Position numbers and translations under genes: made by a program. This document shows positions 1 to 9,400 of a stretch of 64,000 bases of DNA, in pieces. Source of the stretch: Blastococcus sp. TF02-09 (GTDB lineage Bacteria > Actinomycetota > Actinomycetes > Mycobacteriales > Geodermatophilaceae); NCBI RefSeq assembly GCF_003319105.1, contig NZ_QOHH01000006.1, positions 62,001 through 126,000 on the forward strand, given 5' to 3'. The notes under the pieces were generated by a model, which did no database searches, was not told where the DNA came from, and saw only the letters and a program-made list of their open reading frames with translations. Numbering within the stretch: the stretch's first letter is position 1; every line of letters starts with the position of its first letter.

Positions 1-635
1 CCGTAGGGCCGGCCGCTGCGCGGGCTGACCAGCGAGCGGAACGAGCGGTAGCGGACGTTGCTGACCATCAGCAGCGCCGGGACCGCCATGACCAGCAGCA
101 CCCACAGCCGGTCCCGGCCCTGCATCTGGGCGTCGAACGCGAACACCGAGGCCAGGACCACGGCGGCCGCACCGGGGCTGGGCAGGCCGGTGAAGTACCG
201 CTTGTCGGCGGTCGGGTCGATGGTCACGTTGAAGCGAGCGAGCCGGATGGCCGCGCACGCCACCCAGAGGAAGCAGGCCAGCCAGGCCAGCACGTCCCAC
301 CTCTCGCGGCCCTCGGAGAACAGCGTGAAGGCGACGAGCGAGGGGGCCAGGCCGAAGGACACCAGGTCGGCGAGCGAGTCGAACTGGAGCCCGAACGGGG
401 TGACGGCGCCGACCTTGCGGGCCACGGCGCCGTCGACGATGTCGAAGAGCACCGACAGCCCGATGAGGACGGCGGCCAGCCCGTGCTCGCCGCGGATGGA
501 CACCAGGATCGCGCCGAAGCCGCACCCCATGTTGGCCAGCGTGAACAGGCTGGGCAGGGTCGCCAGGGCGCGTCGCCGGGAGCCGCGGACGGACCCGCGG
601 ACGAACTCGACGGTGGCCGTGCGACGGGTCGGCAC
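1..635 (-). CDS. pssA: CDP-diacylglycerol--serine O-phosphatidyltransferase, 3' end outside window
   Basis: Makes phosphatidylserine from CDP-diacylglycerol and serine in the membrane. The GTG start at 635 lies 8 bases after the psd stop. The protein carries the CDP-alcohol phosphotransferase signature DGAVAR, then a Gly and two Asp (GLQFDSLAD), about residues 50-75, followed by several hydrophobic segments. The reading frame is open to base 1, so the C-terminus is missing. Its product is the substrate of the upstream psd gene, so the pair forms one phosphatidylethanolamine operon read right to left. Confidence 0.9.
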   Translation of the reverse strand, partial: MPTRRTATVEFVRGSVRGSRRRALATLPSLFTLANMGCGFGAILVSIRGEHGLAAVLIGLSVLFDIVDGAVARKVGAVTPFGLQFDSLADLVSFGLAPSLVAFTLFSEGRERWDVLAWLACFLWVACAAIRLARFNVTIDPTADKRYFTGLPSPGAAAVVLASVFAFDAQMQGRDRLWVLLVMAVPALLMVSNVRYRSFRSLVSPRSGRPY

Positions 636-643
636 CGGGGACC

Positions 644-1309
644 TCAGCGGGTCGCGGGCCAGCGGGCGATGACGGTCTCGCCGCCCCGCACGCGCTGCCC
701 CTTGGTGACGGTGAGCTCGCACGCCGGCGGCAGGAAGACGTCCATCCGGGAGCCGAACTTCATCAGGCCCATCCGCTCGCCGGTGGCCAGGTGTCGGCCG
801 ACGGCCGTACGGGTGACGATCCGGCGGGCCAGCACACCGACGATCTGCCGGAAGACGACGGTGCGGTCGCCGTCGCGGAGCCACAGCTCGCTGCGCTCGT
901 TGCGGTGGGCGGACTCCCGCCGGTACGCGGCCAGGAAGCTGCCCGGGCGGTAGGTGCTCTCCACGACCTCGCCGCGGTAGGGCGACCGGTTGACGTGCAC
1001 GTCGACGACGGAGAGGAAGACGCTGACCTGCTGCCAGGCGCCCTCGGGGGCCACGCCCTCCTGCGGCTCCCCGGCGACCATCACGACGCCGTCCGCGGGG
1101 GAGAGGACCTCGTCGTCGCCGGGCGGGGTCCGGTCGCAGCGCCGGTCCGGGTCGCGGAAGAACAGCGCCATGTACGCGGACAGCGCCAGGAACGGCCACG
1201 CGGCCCGGCGGAGCCCGGGGCGCCCCGCCGCCCGGCCCGCGCCGGCCAGGACAGCCGCTGGGACGAGGGGTCCGGTGAGGAAAGGCCACCCGGCCCGGTC
1301 GATGCGCAT
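644..1309 (-). CDS. psd: Phosphatidylserine decarboxylase proenzyme (PSD-A type)
   Basis: Converts phosphatidylserine to phosphatidylethanolamine. The 221 aa length fits the short PSD-A subfamily. The self-cleavage site near the C-terminus is KFGSR; the Ser would become the pyruvoyl group of the alpha chain, replacing the LGST of the long type. The N-terminus has hydrophobic segments. It starts at ATG 1309 with a TACGGT -10 box (1319-1324, minus strand) nine bases upstream, so the transcript is probably leaderless. It is the first gene of a psd-pssA operon. Confidence 0.93.
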   Translation of the reverse strand: MRIDRAGWPFLTGPLVPAAVLAGAGRAAGRPGLRRAAWPFLALSAYMALFFRDPDRRCDRTPPGDDEVLSPADGVVMVAGEPQEGVAPEGAWQQVSVFLSVVDVHVNRSPYRGEVVESTYRPGSFLAAYRRESAHRNERSELWLRDGDRTVVFRQIVGVLARRIVTRTAVGRHLATGERMGLMKFGSRMDVFLPPACELTVTKGQRVRGGETVIARWPATR

Positions 1310-1318
1310 CGTGGCTGA

Positions 1319-1324
1319 ACCGTA
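1319..1324 (-). promoter_or_regulatory. Putative -10 box of psd-pssA
   Basis: Minus-strand TACGGT ends nine bases before the psd ATG and fits the actinobacterial TAnnnT -10. No ribosome binding site fits in between, so a leaderless mRNA is inferred. Confidence 0.45.
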
Positions 1325-1405
1325 CCGGCCCGCCCTCGGCTCGGTCGTCCGCTGACGGGGCGGGCCGCCGTCGCAACCACCTCTACGGTGCGGGGGGCTG
1401 GACAG

Positions 1406-1445
1406 CCGACTGCCGGGCCACCCGTGAGGGCGACCCGGCAGTCGG
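1406..1445 (-). terminator. Terminator hairpin of sodN
   Basis: A perfect 12-bp inverted repeat (1406-1417 and 1434-1445) encloses a smaller CCC/GGG hairpin. It begins 11 bases after the sodN stop codon. No T tract follows. Confidence 0.75.
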
Positions 1446-1456
1446 AGGGGTGGTGC

Positions 1457-1858
1457 TCAGGAGGCCTTGGTCTCCCAGAAGATCTTGTCGATCTGCGCGA
1501 TGTAGTCGAGCAGCTTCTGCCCCTCGGCGGGGTCCATGCTGCCCTTGCCACCCGCGGCACCGGCCTGCTTGGTGGCCTTGTTGACGAGCTCGTGCAGCTC
1601 CGGGTACTTCTCGAAGTGCGGGGGCTTGAAGTAGTCGGTCCAGAGCACCCACAGGTGGTGCTTGACGAGCTCGGCGCGCTGCTCCTTGATGAGCACGCAG
1701 CGCATCTTGAAGACCTCGTCGTCGCTGGCCTGGTACTTCTCCTGGATGGCCTTGACCGACTCGGCCTCGATGCGGGCCTGGGCGGGGTCGTACACGCCGC
1801 AGGGGAGGTCGCAGTGCGCGGTGGCCTCCACGGCGGAGAACAGGCGGGTGAGACGCAT
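1457..1858 (-). CDS. sodN: Nickel superoxide dismutase precursor
   Basis: Dismutates superoxide with a nickel centre. The 133 aa precursor begins with a 14-residue propeptide; the mature N-terminus HCDLPCGVYDP is the nickel hook, with ligands His15, Cys16 and Cys20 of the precursor. The propeptide must be cut for activity, which fits the protease gene sodX starting 52 bases away in the opposite direction. The ATG at 1858 is chosen because it has a GGAGG ribosome site and leaves the conserved propeptide; longer readings run into sodX. A TAGGGT -10 box lies at 1899-1904 (minus strand). Nur control is common for this family, but no clear Nur box is seen. Confidence 0.96.
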   Translation of the reverse strand: MRLTRLFSAVEATAHCDLPCGVYDPAQARIEAESVKAIQEKYQASDDEVFKMRCVLIKEQRAELVKHHLWVLWTDYFKPPHFEKYPELHELVNKATKQAGAAGGKGSMDPAEGQKLLDYIAQIDKIFWETKAS

Positions 1859-1898
1859 GGAGATGCCTCCGGTTGTCGTGGAATGACGTTCGTCTGCG

Positions 1899-1904
1899 AC
1901 CCTA
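1899..1904 (-). promoter_or_regulatory. Putative -10 box of sodN
   Basis: Minus-strand TAGGGT lies about 40 bases before the sodN ATG, leaving room for a short leader with a GGAGG ribosome site. It is only 7 bases from the sodX GTG on the other strand. Confidence 0.4.
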
Positions 1905-1910
1905 CTCGCG

Positions 1911-2276
1911 GTGAGCGACGGCGACAGCGCGGGTGACCTGGGGGTTCCTCCCCTGGACAGCGTCTGGGCGCTGGCCCGGGTGAGCGGCCCCTCCATGGCA
2001 CCGACCGTCGCCTCCGGTGACCGGTTGCTGGTGCGCCGGGTCCGCCCCGGCGCCGTCCGGGACGGCGACGTCGTCCTCGCCCGGTTCCCGTCCCGCCCGG
2101 AGCTGCTCGTGGTCAAGCGCGTGCACCACGCCGTCGACGGGGGGCACTGGGTGCAGGGCGACAACCCGTTCGTGACCGACGACAGCCGGGCGTTCGGTCC
2201 CGCCGTCGTCGTGGGCCGCGTGGTGGCCCGGTTGTGGCCGCGGCCCGGGCGCCTGCCCCTGCCGCCGGGCTCTTAG
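1911..2276 (+). CDS. sodX: Nickel-type superoxide dismutase maturation protease (S26 family)
   Basis: A 121 aa signal-peptidase-like serine protease predicted to remove the NiSOD propeptide. The Ser/Lys dyad is visible as GPSM (Ser about residue 27) and VVKRV (Lys about 67), followed by the S26 box GDNP. There is no N-terminal membrane anchor, as usual for SodX. It starts at GTG 1911, nearly abutting the sodN promoter. Streptomyces usually has sodN and sodX in the same direction (general knowledge); here they are divergent. Confidence 0.9.
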   Translation: MSDGDSAGDLGVPPLDSVWALARVSGPSMAPTVASGDRLLVRRVRPGAVRDGDVVLARFPSRPELLVVKRVHHAVDGGHWVQGDNPFVTDDSRAFGPAVVVGRVVARLWPRPGRLPLPPGS

Positions 2277-2286
2277 GCCGGCCGGG

Positions 2287-2889
2287 TCAGCGGCCGCGCA
2301 GCTCGGCGTAGCGGGCGGTGCTCTCGGCGTAGGCGGGCAGCAGGCCCTGCTCCTGCGCCTGCGCGAGGGTGGGGGCCTCCCGGTCCTTCGCGGACAGCTC
2401 GAACTGCAGGTCGGCCGGCCAGGGCAGGTCCAGAGCCGGGTCGAGGGGGTGGATGCCGAACTCCCGCGCCGGGTCGTAGCCGCTGGAGACGAGGTAGGTG
2501 AGCGAGCTGCCGTCCGCCAGCGACACGAAGGCGTGGCCCAGCCCCTCGGCGAGGTACACCGCGCGCGGCTGCTCGCTGTCCAGCACGACGGCGTCGTGCA
2601 CGCCGAAGGTCGGCGAACCGACGCGGACGTCGAGGACGACGTCGAGGACCCGCCCGGCGGGGCAGTAGACGTACTTCGCCTGGCCCGGCGGCACCAGCGC
2701 GAAGTGGATGCCGCGCAGCACACCCCGCGCCGAGACGCTGTGGTTGGCCTGCGCGAGCGGCAGGGCGTGTCCCACGGTCTGGGACAGGAGGTCCGCCCGG
2801 TACCACTCCGTGAAACGGCCACGCGTGTCGCCGTGCGGGACGAGGTCGAAGGCGTAGCTGTCGGGCACGGCCAGTTCGCGGATCTGCAC
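2287..2889 (-). CDS. rmlC: dTDP-4-dehydrorhamnose 3,5-epimerase family protein
   Basis: Epimerises dTDP-4-keto-6-deoxyglucose on the way to dTDP-L-rhamnose or a related sugar. A cupin protein of 200 aa with family hallmarks DTRGRF, the catalytic-His strand RGIHF, KYVYC and the Tyr-bearing AVYLAEGLGHAF. GTG 2889 is preferred over ATG 2940: a TACCGT -10 box (2896-2901, minus strand) sits six bases upstream, and the longer form would nearly overlap the divergent malic enzyme start. It stands alone, without rmlA, B or D. Confidence 0.85.
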   Translation of the reverse strand: MQIRELAVPDSYAFDLVPHGDTRGRFTEWYRADLLSQTVGHALPLAQANHSVSARGVLRGIHFALVPPGQAKYVYCPAGRVLDVVLDVRVGSPTFGVHDAVVLDSEQPRAVYLAEGLGHAFVSLADGSSLTYLVSSGYDPAREFGIHPLDPALDLPWPADLQFELSAKDREAPTLAQAQEQGLLPAYAESTARYAELRGR

Positions 2890-2895
2890 GGGGGC

Positions 2896-2901
2896 ACGGT
2901 A
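2896..2901 (-). promoter_or_regulatory. Putative -10 box of rmlC
   Basis: Minus-strand TACCGT ends six bases before GTG 2889. It supports that start and a leaderless transcript. Confidence 0.4.
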
Positions 2902-2927
2902 GCGGTTGGGGACCCCGCGGCCCCGGT

Positions 2928-2933
2928 TACGCT
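2928..2933 (+). promoter_or_regulatory. Putative -10 box of the malic enzyme gene
   Basis: TACGCT ends nine bases before ATG 2943. No Shine-Dalgarno sequence intervenes. Confidence 0.45.
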
Positions 2934-2942
2934 CTTGCATCC

Positions 2943-4139
2943 ATGAGCGGCATCCGGGGTGCGCAGGACGAGGAACAGACCGACCGCTTCGCCGACGATC
3001 CGGCGTTCGCGGTGCACGAGGGCGGCAAGCTCCGGGTGACCCCCACCCGGACGATCGAGTCGATCGCCGACCTCTCGCTGACCTACACCCCGGGCGTCGC
3101 GCGGGTCAGCAGCGCCATCGCCGCCGAGCCCGCGCTGGCCCGCCGGTTCACCTGGGCCCCGCGGGTGGTCGCCGTCGTCTCCGACGGCACCGCCGTGCTC
3201 GGGCTGGGGGACATCGGGCCCGCCGCCGCCCTCCCGGTCATGGAGGGCAAGGCCTGCCTGTTCTCCGACTTCGCCGGCCTGGACGCGGTGCCCATCGTGC
3301 TTGCGACCACCGACGTCGACGAGATCGTCGAGACGGTGGTGGCCATGGCGCCGTCCTTCGGCGGGGTGAACCTGGAGGACATCAGCGCGCCCCGGTGCTT
3401 CGAGATCGAGGCCCGGCTGCGGGAGCGGCTGTCCATCCCGGTCATGCACGACGACCAGCACGGGACGGCGATCGTGGTGCTGGCCGCGCTGCGCAACGCG
3501 GCCCGCGTGACCGGCCGGACGCTCGGCGACCTGCGCGTGGTCGTGTCCGGGGCCGGCGCGGCCGGGGTGGCGTGCACCAAGATCCTGCTCGAGGCCGGCG
3601 TGGGTGACCTGGCGGTGGCGGACTCCCGTGGGCTCCTGCACCCCGGCCGCGGCGATCTGACGGCGAGCAAGCAGTGGCTGGTCGAGAACACCAACCGCGA
3701 GGGGCACGCCGGCACGATGGCCGACGCGCTCGCCGGCGCCGACGTCTACCTCGGGCTGTCGGGTGGCTCGGTCCCGGAGTCGGCGATCGCGGCGATGGCG
3801 GAGAACGCGATCGTGTTCTCGCTGGCCAACCCGATCCCCGAGGTCGACCCGCAGATGGCCGCCCGGCACGCCGCCGTCGTCGCCACCGGGCGCAGCGACC
3901 TGCCCAACCAGATCAACAACGTGCTCGCCTTCCCGGGGGTGTTCCGGGGAGCGATCGACGCCGGCGCCACCAGCATCACCGAGGAGATGAAGCTGGCGGC
4001 CGCCGAGGCGATCGCCGGTGTCGTCGGGGACGACCTGCGGCCGGACTACATCGTGCCGAGCCCCCTGGACCGCCGGGTGGCCGCGGCGGTCGCGGACGCC
4101 GTCGCCGCGTGCGCCCGGGAGCAGCACGTCACGGTCTGA
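2943..4139 (+). CDS. NAD(P)-dependent malic enzyme, oxaloacetate-decarboxylating
   Basis: Oxidatively decarboxylates malate to pyruvate; an anaplerotic node enzyme. The 398 aa length matches the short bacterial malic enzymes. Visible hallmarks are the catalytic-Tyr segment SLTYTPGVA, the Lys segment MEGKACLF, the metal-site stretch [14 protein letters not shown] followed by HDDQHGTA, the Rossmann [11 protein letters not shown] and the C-terminal [11 protein letters not shown]. No C-terminal phosphotransacetylase domain is present. The stop overlaps the convergent kinase gene by 11 bases. Confidence 0.95.
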   Translation: MSGIRGAQDEEQTDRFADDPAFAVHEGGKLRVTPTRTIESIADLSLTYTPGVARVSSAIAAEPALARRFTWAPRVVAVVSDGTAVLGLGDIGPAAALPVMEGKACLFSDFAGLDAVPIVLATTDVDEIVETVVAMAPSFGGVNLEDISAPRCFEIEARLRERLSIPVMHDDQHGTAIVVLAALRNAARVTGRTLGDLRVVVSGAGAAGVACTKILLEAGVGDLAVADSRGLLHPGRGDLTASKQWLVENTNREGHAGTMADALAGADVYLGLSGGSVPESAIAAMAENAIVFSLANPIPEVDPQMAARHAAVVATGRSDLPNQINNVLAFPGVFRGAIDAGATSITEEMKLAAAEAIAGVVGDDLRPDYIVPSPLDRRVAAAVADAVAACAREQHVTV

Positions 4140-4704
4140 GCGACGCCGCCTCGAGCGCGGCGAGCAGCGACCGGTAGGCCTCCTCGATCGCGCCGGCCCG
4201 GGTGGGCACCGTGATGCCCCGTGGTCGCCGGCGGCGCACCGCCTCGATGCGGTCGACCATCGCGGCCAGCTCGGCGGGACCCCCGAGGGTCCGGACCGCT
4301 TCGGCGTGGTGCTGCGCGGCCGCCTCGTCGCCTGCCCGGGCCGCGAACCGCTCCAGGGCGGCCTCCCGGGCATCGGTCAGGTACACCTCGACGAAGCGCG
4401 CACCGCCGGCGTCGGCCGCGGCTGCGAGGGCGTCGAGGAACTCGGTGCGCGCCACGTACTGCGGGACGACGACGTCGTGGCCCGCGGCGAGGTGCGTCCG
4501 GATCATGGCCAGCGCCAGCGCCCGGGCGAGCTGCCCCGCTGCCTCCTGGTGCTCCTCCCACCGGCCCAGGCCGCGGCGCAACGTGTCGATGTCGAGAGCC
4601 AGCGCGAGCGGTCGGTCCAGCACGTAGCGCCGGGCCAGGGTGGTCTTGCCGATGCCCGGTGGCCCGTTCAGCAGCACCACCCGCGGTGGCTCGCGGTCGG
4701 TCAC
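4129..4704 (-). CDS. P-loop ATPase/kinase, zeta-toxin/AAA-type small kinase
   Basis: A 191 aa nucleotide-binding protein. The Walker A GPPGIGKTT is near residue 17, the Walker-B-like segment LDIDTLRRGLG follows, and Arg-rich lid segments lie downstream. Proteins like this phosphorylate small molecules or are of unknown role; the substrate cannot be told from sequence. GTG 4704 overlaps the stop of the upstream hydrolase gene by four bases (GTGA), so the two are co-translated. Confidence 0.7.
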   Translation of the reverse strand: MTDREPPRVVLLNGPPGIGKTTLARRYVLDRPLALALDIDTLRRGLGRWEEHQEAAGQLARALALAMIRTHLAAGHDVVVPQYVARTEFLDALAAAADAGGARFVEVYLTDAREAALERFAARAGDEAAAQHHAEAVRTLGGPAELAAMVDRIEAVRRRRPRGITVPTRAGAIEEAYRSLLAALEAASLRP

Positions 4705-5414
4705 CCGGCGCTGAGGAACCGGTCGACGATCGGGTCGAACGCGTTCCGGACGTCGGTGTTGATCCAGAGGAACGCGACCGTGGCGACCAGGAACAGCGGC
4801 ACCAGGACCGCCTTCTCGACGACGGTGCCGGTGCGCAGGGGGGAGAGGGCCAGCCGCTTCCGCCGGAGCAGCCAGAGCACCGGCAGCGGGATCCCGGCCG
4901 TGGTGAGGGAGTCCCCGGCGATGTGGGTGAGCACGCCCAGCGCCACCGCCCAGGGCAGCCAGGTCGGTTGCGGGCTGTGGTCCAGCAGCCACCAGGCGCC
5001 CGCCCACGACAGGGCGATGTTGCCGACGATGGTCGTCTCGGTGGTGCCCGGGATGACGAAGTGCAGCGCGTGCAGCGCCAGGCCGATGGCCAGCGCCATG
5101 AGCAGCAGGCTCGACCAGTAGGTGTCCGCCGCCAGGACGGCCAGCCCGCCGAGGGCCAGCGGCGCCAGGACGGCGTCGTGGGTGCCCCAGCGGTGGCCGC
5201 CGGTGAGCGTGCCGACGATCCCCGAGGGGACGTCGGTCACCGGGCCCCACATGTCCGACACCGTCGATCCGCGGTGGTCGAGGTCGGGCAGCATGGCGAA
5301 GCCGCCGGCGGCCGCGACCCACGACATCTGCGCGACGGGGCCGTGGACCGGGGCACACGGCAGGGTCGCCGCCCCCGCCGCCAGACCGGAGAGCGCATGC
5401 GAGTGACCGAGCAT
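4701..5414 (-). CDS. Membrane-bound metal-dependent hydrolase (YdjM/DUF457 family)
   Basis: A 237 aa multi-pass protein. It starts MLGHSHALSG and has the family's metal-ligand motifs LPDLDHRGST and GGHRWGTHD, then about four hydrophobic segments. The family (LexA-regulated YdjM in E. coli) is annotated as a membrane-bound hydrolase of undefined substrate. It overlaps the downstream kinase gene by four bases. Confidence 0.8.
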   Translation of the reverse strand: MLGHSHALSGLAAGAATLPCAPVHGPVAQMSWVAAAGGFAMLPDLDHRGSTVSDMWGPVTDVPSGIVGTLTGGHRWGTHDAVLAPLALGGLAVLAADTYWSSLLLMALAIGLALHALHFVIPGTTETTIVGNIALSWAGAWWLLDHSPQPTWLPWAVALGVLTHIAGDSLTTAGIPLPVLWLLRRKRLALSPLRTGTVVEKAVLVPLFLVATVAFLWINTDVRNAFDPIVDRFLSAG

Positions 5415-5465
5415 GCACCCAGCGTGCGCCCCGGTCAGCGGGCCGCAGGGGAGGCGCGCGGGGCG

Positions 5466-6215
5466 TCAGTCGTCCAGGAGGTGGTGCAGCAGACGGGCGG
5501 GGTCGTCGAAGAAGGCCTGCCAGTCCTGCACGAGGTCCAGCTCCGCCCACGGCCGCCGGGAGAAGCCGTCGCCGTCCAGCTCGTAGACGACGGCGCGCGG
5601 GAACGCGGCCAGCAGCGGGGAGTGCGTCGCGAGCAGCACCTGCGACCCAGCGGCCACCGCGCCGTCGATGAGCGCCAGGAGCCGCAGCGAGGACCGGAAC
5701 GACAGCGCGGACTCCGGCTCGTCGAGCACCCACAGCCCGCGCTCGTCGGTGCGTGACTCGAGGAAGGCGAGGAAGCCCTCGCCGTGCGAGCGGGCGTGGA
5801 GCGCGCGTCCGCCGAACGCCCGCAGGCCGTCGACACCGGCGTCGACCCCCGCGAAGTGGCTGTGCATGGCCTCGGCGCGCAGCCACACCCCGCCCTGGGG
5901 GCGCGGCCGCTCGCCCTCGAGCTCCAGGTCCCAGGAGAGAGTGGCTGCGTCCGGACCGGGCACCAGTGGCCCCCAGTGCTTCACCGCCGCGGTCAGGGAG
6001 CTGCCCCACCTCTGGGCCACGGCCTCCACCAGGGTGGACTTGCCGCTCCCGTTCTCGCCGACGAGCACCGTGACCGGGCCCAGCTGCATGCCCTCGGCGC
6101 GCAGCTGCGCGACCGCGGGGACCTGCCAGTACCAGGCACCGGGATCACCGATGTCCGGACGCACCCCGACCCGCGCCAGCGGCAGCCGGGCCGGCGTGGA
6201 TCGGGGTGCGGTCAC
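5466..6215 (-). CDS. AAA family ATPase (ABC-type/SMC-like, YbjD-type)
   Basis: A 249 aa soluble ATPase. Walker A GENGSGKST is near residue 52, Walker B LWVLDEPESAL and the switch His ATHSPLLAA near the C-terminus. This compact class (PF13304-like) occurs widely without a firm role. GTG 6215 overlaps the stop of the DUF6104 gene by four bases, so it is the last gene of a kgd-DUF6104-ATPase transcript. Confidence 0.8.
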   Translation of the reverse strand: MTAPRSTPARLPLARVGVRPDIGDPGAWYWQVPAVAQLRAEGMQLGPVTVLVGENGSGKSTLVEAVAQRWGSSLTAAVKHWGPLVPGPDAATLSWDLELEGERPRPQGGVWLRAEAMHSHFAGVDAGVDGLRAFGGRALHARSHGEGFLAFLESRTDERGLWVLDEPESALSFRSSLRLLALIDGAVAAGSQVLLATHSPLLAAFPRAVVYELDGDGFSRRPWAELDLVQDWQAFFDDPARLLHHLLDD

Positions 6216-6400
6216 TCCTCGTCGGGATCGTCGCCGGTGCCGCCGCGGGCCAGCCAGGTGGCCAGCCGCTCGACGGGCACCTCGAAGTCGGGGTTCTGGT
6301 CCACGAAGACCTGGAGCTCGTCGGCCAGCCAGGCGAGGGTCACCTGCTCCTCGCCCCGCCGTGTCGCCAGCTCCTCCAGCCCCCGGTCGGTGAAGTACAC
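6212..6400 (-). CDS. DUF6104 family small protein
   Basis: A 62 aa acidic protein starting MYFTDRGLEELATRRGEE. The pattern matches a short actinobacterial family of unknown function that commonly sits just after the 2-oxoglutarate dehydrogenase gene. It starts 18 bases after the kgd stop and overlaps the next gene by GTGA. Its conserved position suggests a link to Kgd, but no function is known. Confidence 0.75.
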   Translation of the reverse strand: MYFTDRGLEELATRRGEEQVTLAWLADELQVFVDQNPDFEVPVERLATWLARGGTGDDPDEE

Positions 6401-6418
6401 GGTCGCGTCCCGGGTCGG

Positions 6419-9400
6419 TCAGTCCGCGAAGGCCTCGGCGACGAGCTGACGCTGCTCGACGTCGTGGACCTTGGCCGAGCCGACGGCCGGGCTGGCCGAC
6501 GCGCGCCGGCTGACCCGCCGCAGCGTGCGGCCCCAGGGCAGGTGCTCGGGGAGGTTGACGGCCATGAACTGCCAGGCGCCCATGTTGGCCGGCTCCTCCT
6601 GCACCCACACCACGTCGGTGGCGTTCGGGTACTGCTCGAGCGCCTCGACGATCTGCTGGGCGGGCAGCGGGTAGAGCTGCTCGACCCGGACGACGGCGAC
6701 GTCGGAGGTGCCCTCGGACTCCCGCTGGGCCATCAGGTCGTAGGCCACCTTGCCGCTGCACAGCAGCACCCGGCGCACCGCCGAGCCGTCCAGCGGCTGC
6801 CCGTTCAGGCCCGGGTCGCGCAGGACGGGACGGAAGACCTCGTCGGTGAAGTCCGAGACCGGGCTGACCGCCACCTTGGCCCGCAGCAGCGACTTCGGCG
6901 TGAACACGACCAGCGGCCGGTGCACGTCCGAGAGCGCCTGACGGCGGAGCAGGTGGAAGTAGTTGCCGGGGGTGGTGCAGTTGGCGACGGTCATGTTGTT
7001 CTCCGCCGACAGCTGCAGGAACCGCTCGATGCGGCCGCTGGAGTGGTCGGGGCCCTGGCCCTCGAGGCCGTGCGGCAGGAGCATGACGACGCCGGAGCGC
7101 TGGCCCCACTTCGCCTCACCGGAGCTGATGAACTCGTCGATGACCATCTGGGCGCCGTCGACGAAGTCGCCGAACTGGGCCTCCCAGAGCACCAGGGCCT
7201 TGGGGTTGGCCACCGAGTAGCCGTACTCGAAGCCGAGCGCGGCGTACTCGCTCAGCAGCGAGTCGTAGACGAAGAACTTCGCCTGGTCGTCGGTCAGGTT
7301 GGCCAGCGGGGTGTACTCCGCGCCGTTCTCCCGGTCGATGAGCACCGAGTGGCGCTGCACGAAGGTGCCGCGCCGGGAATCCTGCCCGGCCAGCCGGACG
7401 GGCACGCCCTGCATGAGCAGCGACCCGAAGGCCAGCAGCTCGCCCATGGCCCAGTCGATGCCGCCCTCGGTGACCATCGCCGCGCGCCGCTCGAGCATCT
7501 TCTTGAGCTTGGGGTGCGGGGTGAAGTCGGTCGGGAAGGACACGTGCGCGTCACCGATGGTCTTGAGGACCTCGGGGGTGATAGCGGTGGCGACCTGCGA
7601 CTCCTGCGCCGTGCGCGGGTCCATGACCGGCTCGGGGCCCGAGGAGTCCTTCGAGTCGTGGGTCTCGGCGAAGGCCCGCTCGAGCTGCTCGCGGTAGTCC
7701 TTGAGCGCCTCCTCGGCGTCCTCGAGGGTGATGTCCCCGCGGCCGACCAGCGCCTCGGTGTAGAGCTTCCGGACCGAGCGCTTGCGGTCGATGATGTCGT
7801 ACATCAGCGGCTGGGTCATCGACGGGTCGTCGCCCTCGTTGTGCCCGCGACGGCGGTAGCACACCAGGTCGATGACGACGTCCTTCTTGAACGCCTGCCG
7901 GTACTCGACCGCCAGCCGCGCCACCCGCACGCACGCCTCGGGGTCGTCGCCGTTCACGTGGAAGATCGGCGCGTTGACCATCCGGGCGACATCGGTCGAG
8001 TACAGGCTCGACCGGGCGGCCGCGGGCGACGTGGTGAAGCCGACCTGGTTGTTGACGACGACGTGCACGGTGCCGCCGGTGCGGTAGCCGCGCAGCTGCG
8101 AGAGGTTCAGCGTCTCCTGGACCACGCCCTGGCCGGCGAACGCGGAGTCCCCGTGCAGCAGGACGGGCAGGACGGTGAAGCCGTCGTCGCCCTTGTCGAT
8201 CATGTCCTGCTTGGCGCGCACGACGCCCTCGAGCACGGGGTTGACCGTCTCCAGGTGCGAGGGGTTGCTCGCCAGCGAGACGGCGATCCGGGCCCCGGCC
8301 TTGAAGGGGTTCTCGAACGTGCCCTCGGCGCCGAGGTGGTACTTCACGTCGCCGGAGCCCTGCACGGTGCCGGGGTCGATGTTGCCCTCGAACTCGCCGA
8401 AGATCTTCGCGTAGCTCTTGCCGAGGACGTTGGCCAGCACGTTGAGCCGGCCACGGTGCGGCATGCCGATCGCGACCTCGTCCAGGCCGTGGTCGGTGCC
8501 GGCGATCAGGACCTCGTCGAGGACCGGGATCAGCGACTCACCGCCTTCGAGGCTGAACCGCTTCTGGCCGACGTACTTGGTCTGCAGGAAGGTCTCGAAC
8601 GCCTCGGCGGCGTTGAGCCGGCCGAGCACGTGCTTCTGCTTGTCGCGGTCGGGCTGCTCGTGCGCGACCTCGACCCGCTCCTGGAGCCACTCGCGCTCCT
8701 CGGGGTCGGTGATGTGCATGTACTCGATGCCGACGGTGCGGCAGTAGGAGTTGCGCAGGACGCCGAGGATGTCCCGCAGCGCCATCATCCGCTCCCCGGC
8801 GAAGCCGCCGACCGGGAACTTGCGGTCGAGGTCCCACAGGGTGAGCCCGTGCTCGCGGATGTCCAGGTCGGGGTGCTTGCGGACCCGGTACTCGAGCGGG
8901 TCGGTGTCGGCCATGAGGTGGCCGTTGCGCCGGTAGGCCTCGATGACCTCGATGACCCGGGCTTCCTTGTCGATCTGCCCCTCGTGGCTGACCCGCACGT
9001 CGGGCAGCCAGCGCACCGGCTCGTAGGGGATGCGCAGCGAGCGGAAGACCTCGTCGTAGAAGCCGTCCTCGCCGAGCAGCAGCGCGTGCAGGCGGCGCAG
9101 GAAGTCGCCGGACTCCGCGCCCTGGATGACCCGGTGGTCGTAGGTCGAGGTGAGCGTGATGATCTTGGAGATGCCCATCTCGGTGAGCGCCTCGGTGCTC
9201 ATCCCCTGGAACTCGGCGGGGTACTCCATGGCGCCGACGCCGATGATCGCGCCCTGGCCGGCGGTCAGCCGCGGCACCGAGTGGACGGTGCCGATCGTGC
9301 CCGGGTTGGTCAGGCTGATCGTGGTGCCGGAGAAGTCCTCCATCGTCAGCTTGTTGTTCCGCGCCCGGCGGATGATGTCCTCGTAGGCGGCCCAGAACTG

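Noticed and set aside
1859-1910. Nur or Fur box between sodN and sodX
   Set aside because: No TTGCAA-N5-TTGCAA-like or Fur-like inverted repeat is visible in the 52 bases.
1902-4373. Very long minus-strand open frame (823 codons) across rmlC and the malic enzyme
   Set aside because: It is antisense to clearly recognisable genes, is low in family motifs and rich in Arg/Pro, typical of GC-rich shadow frames.
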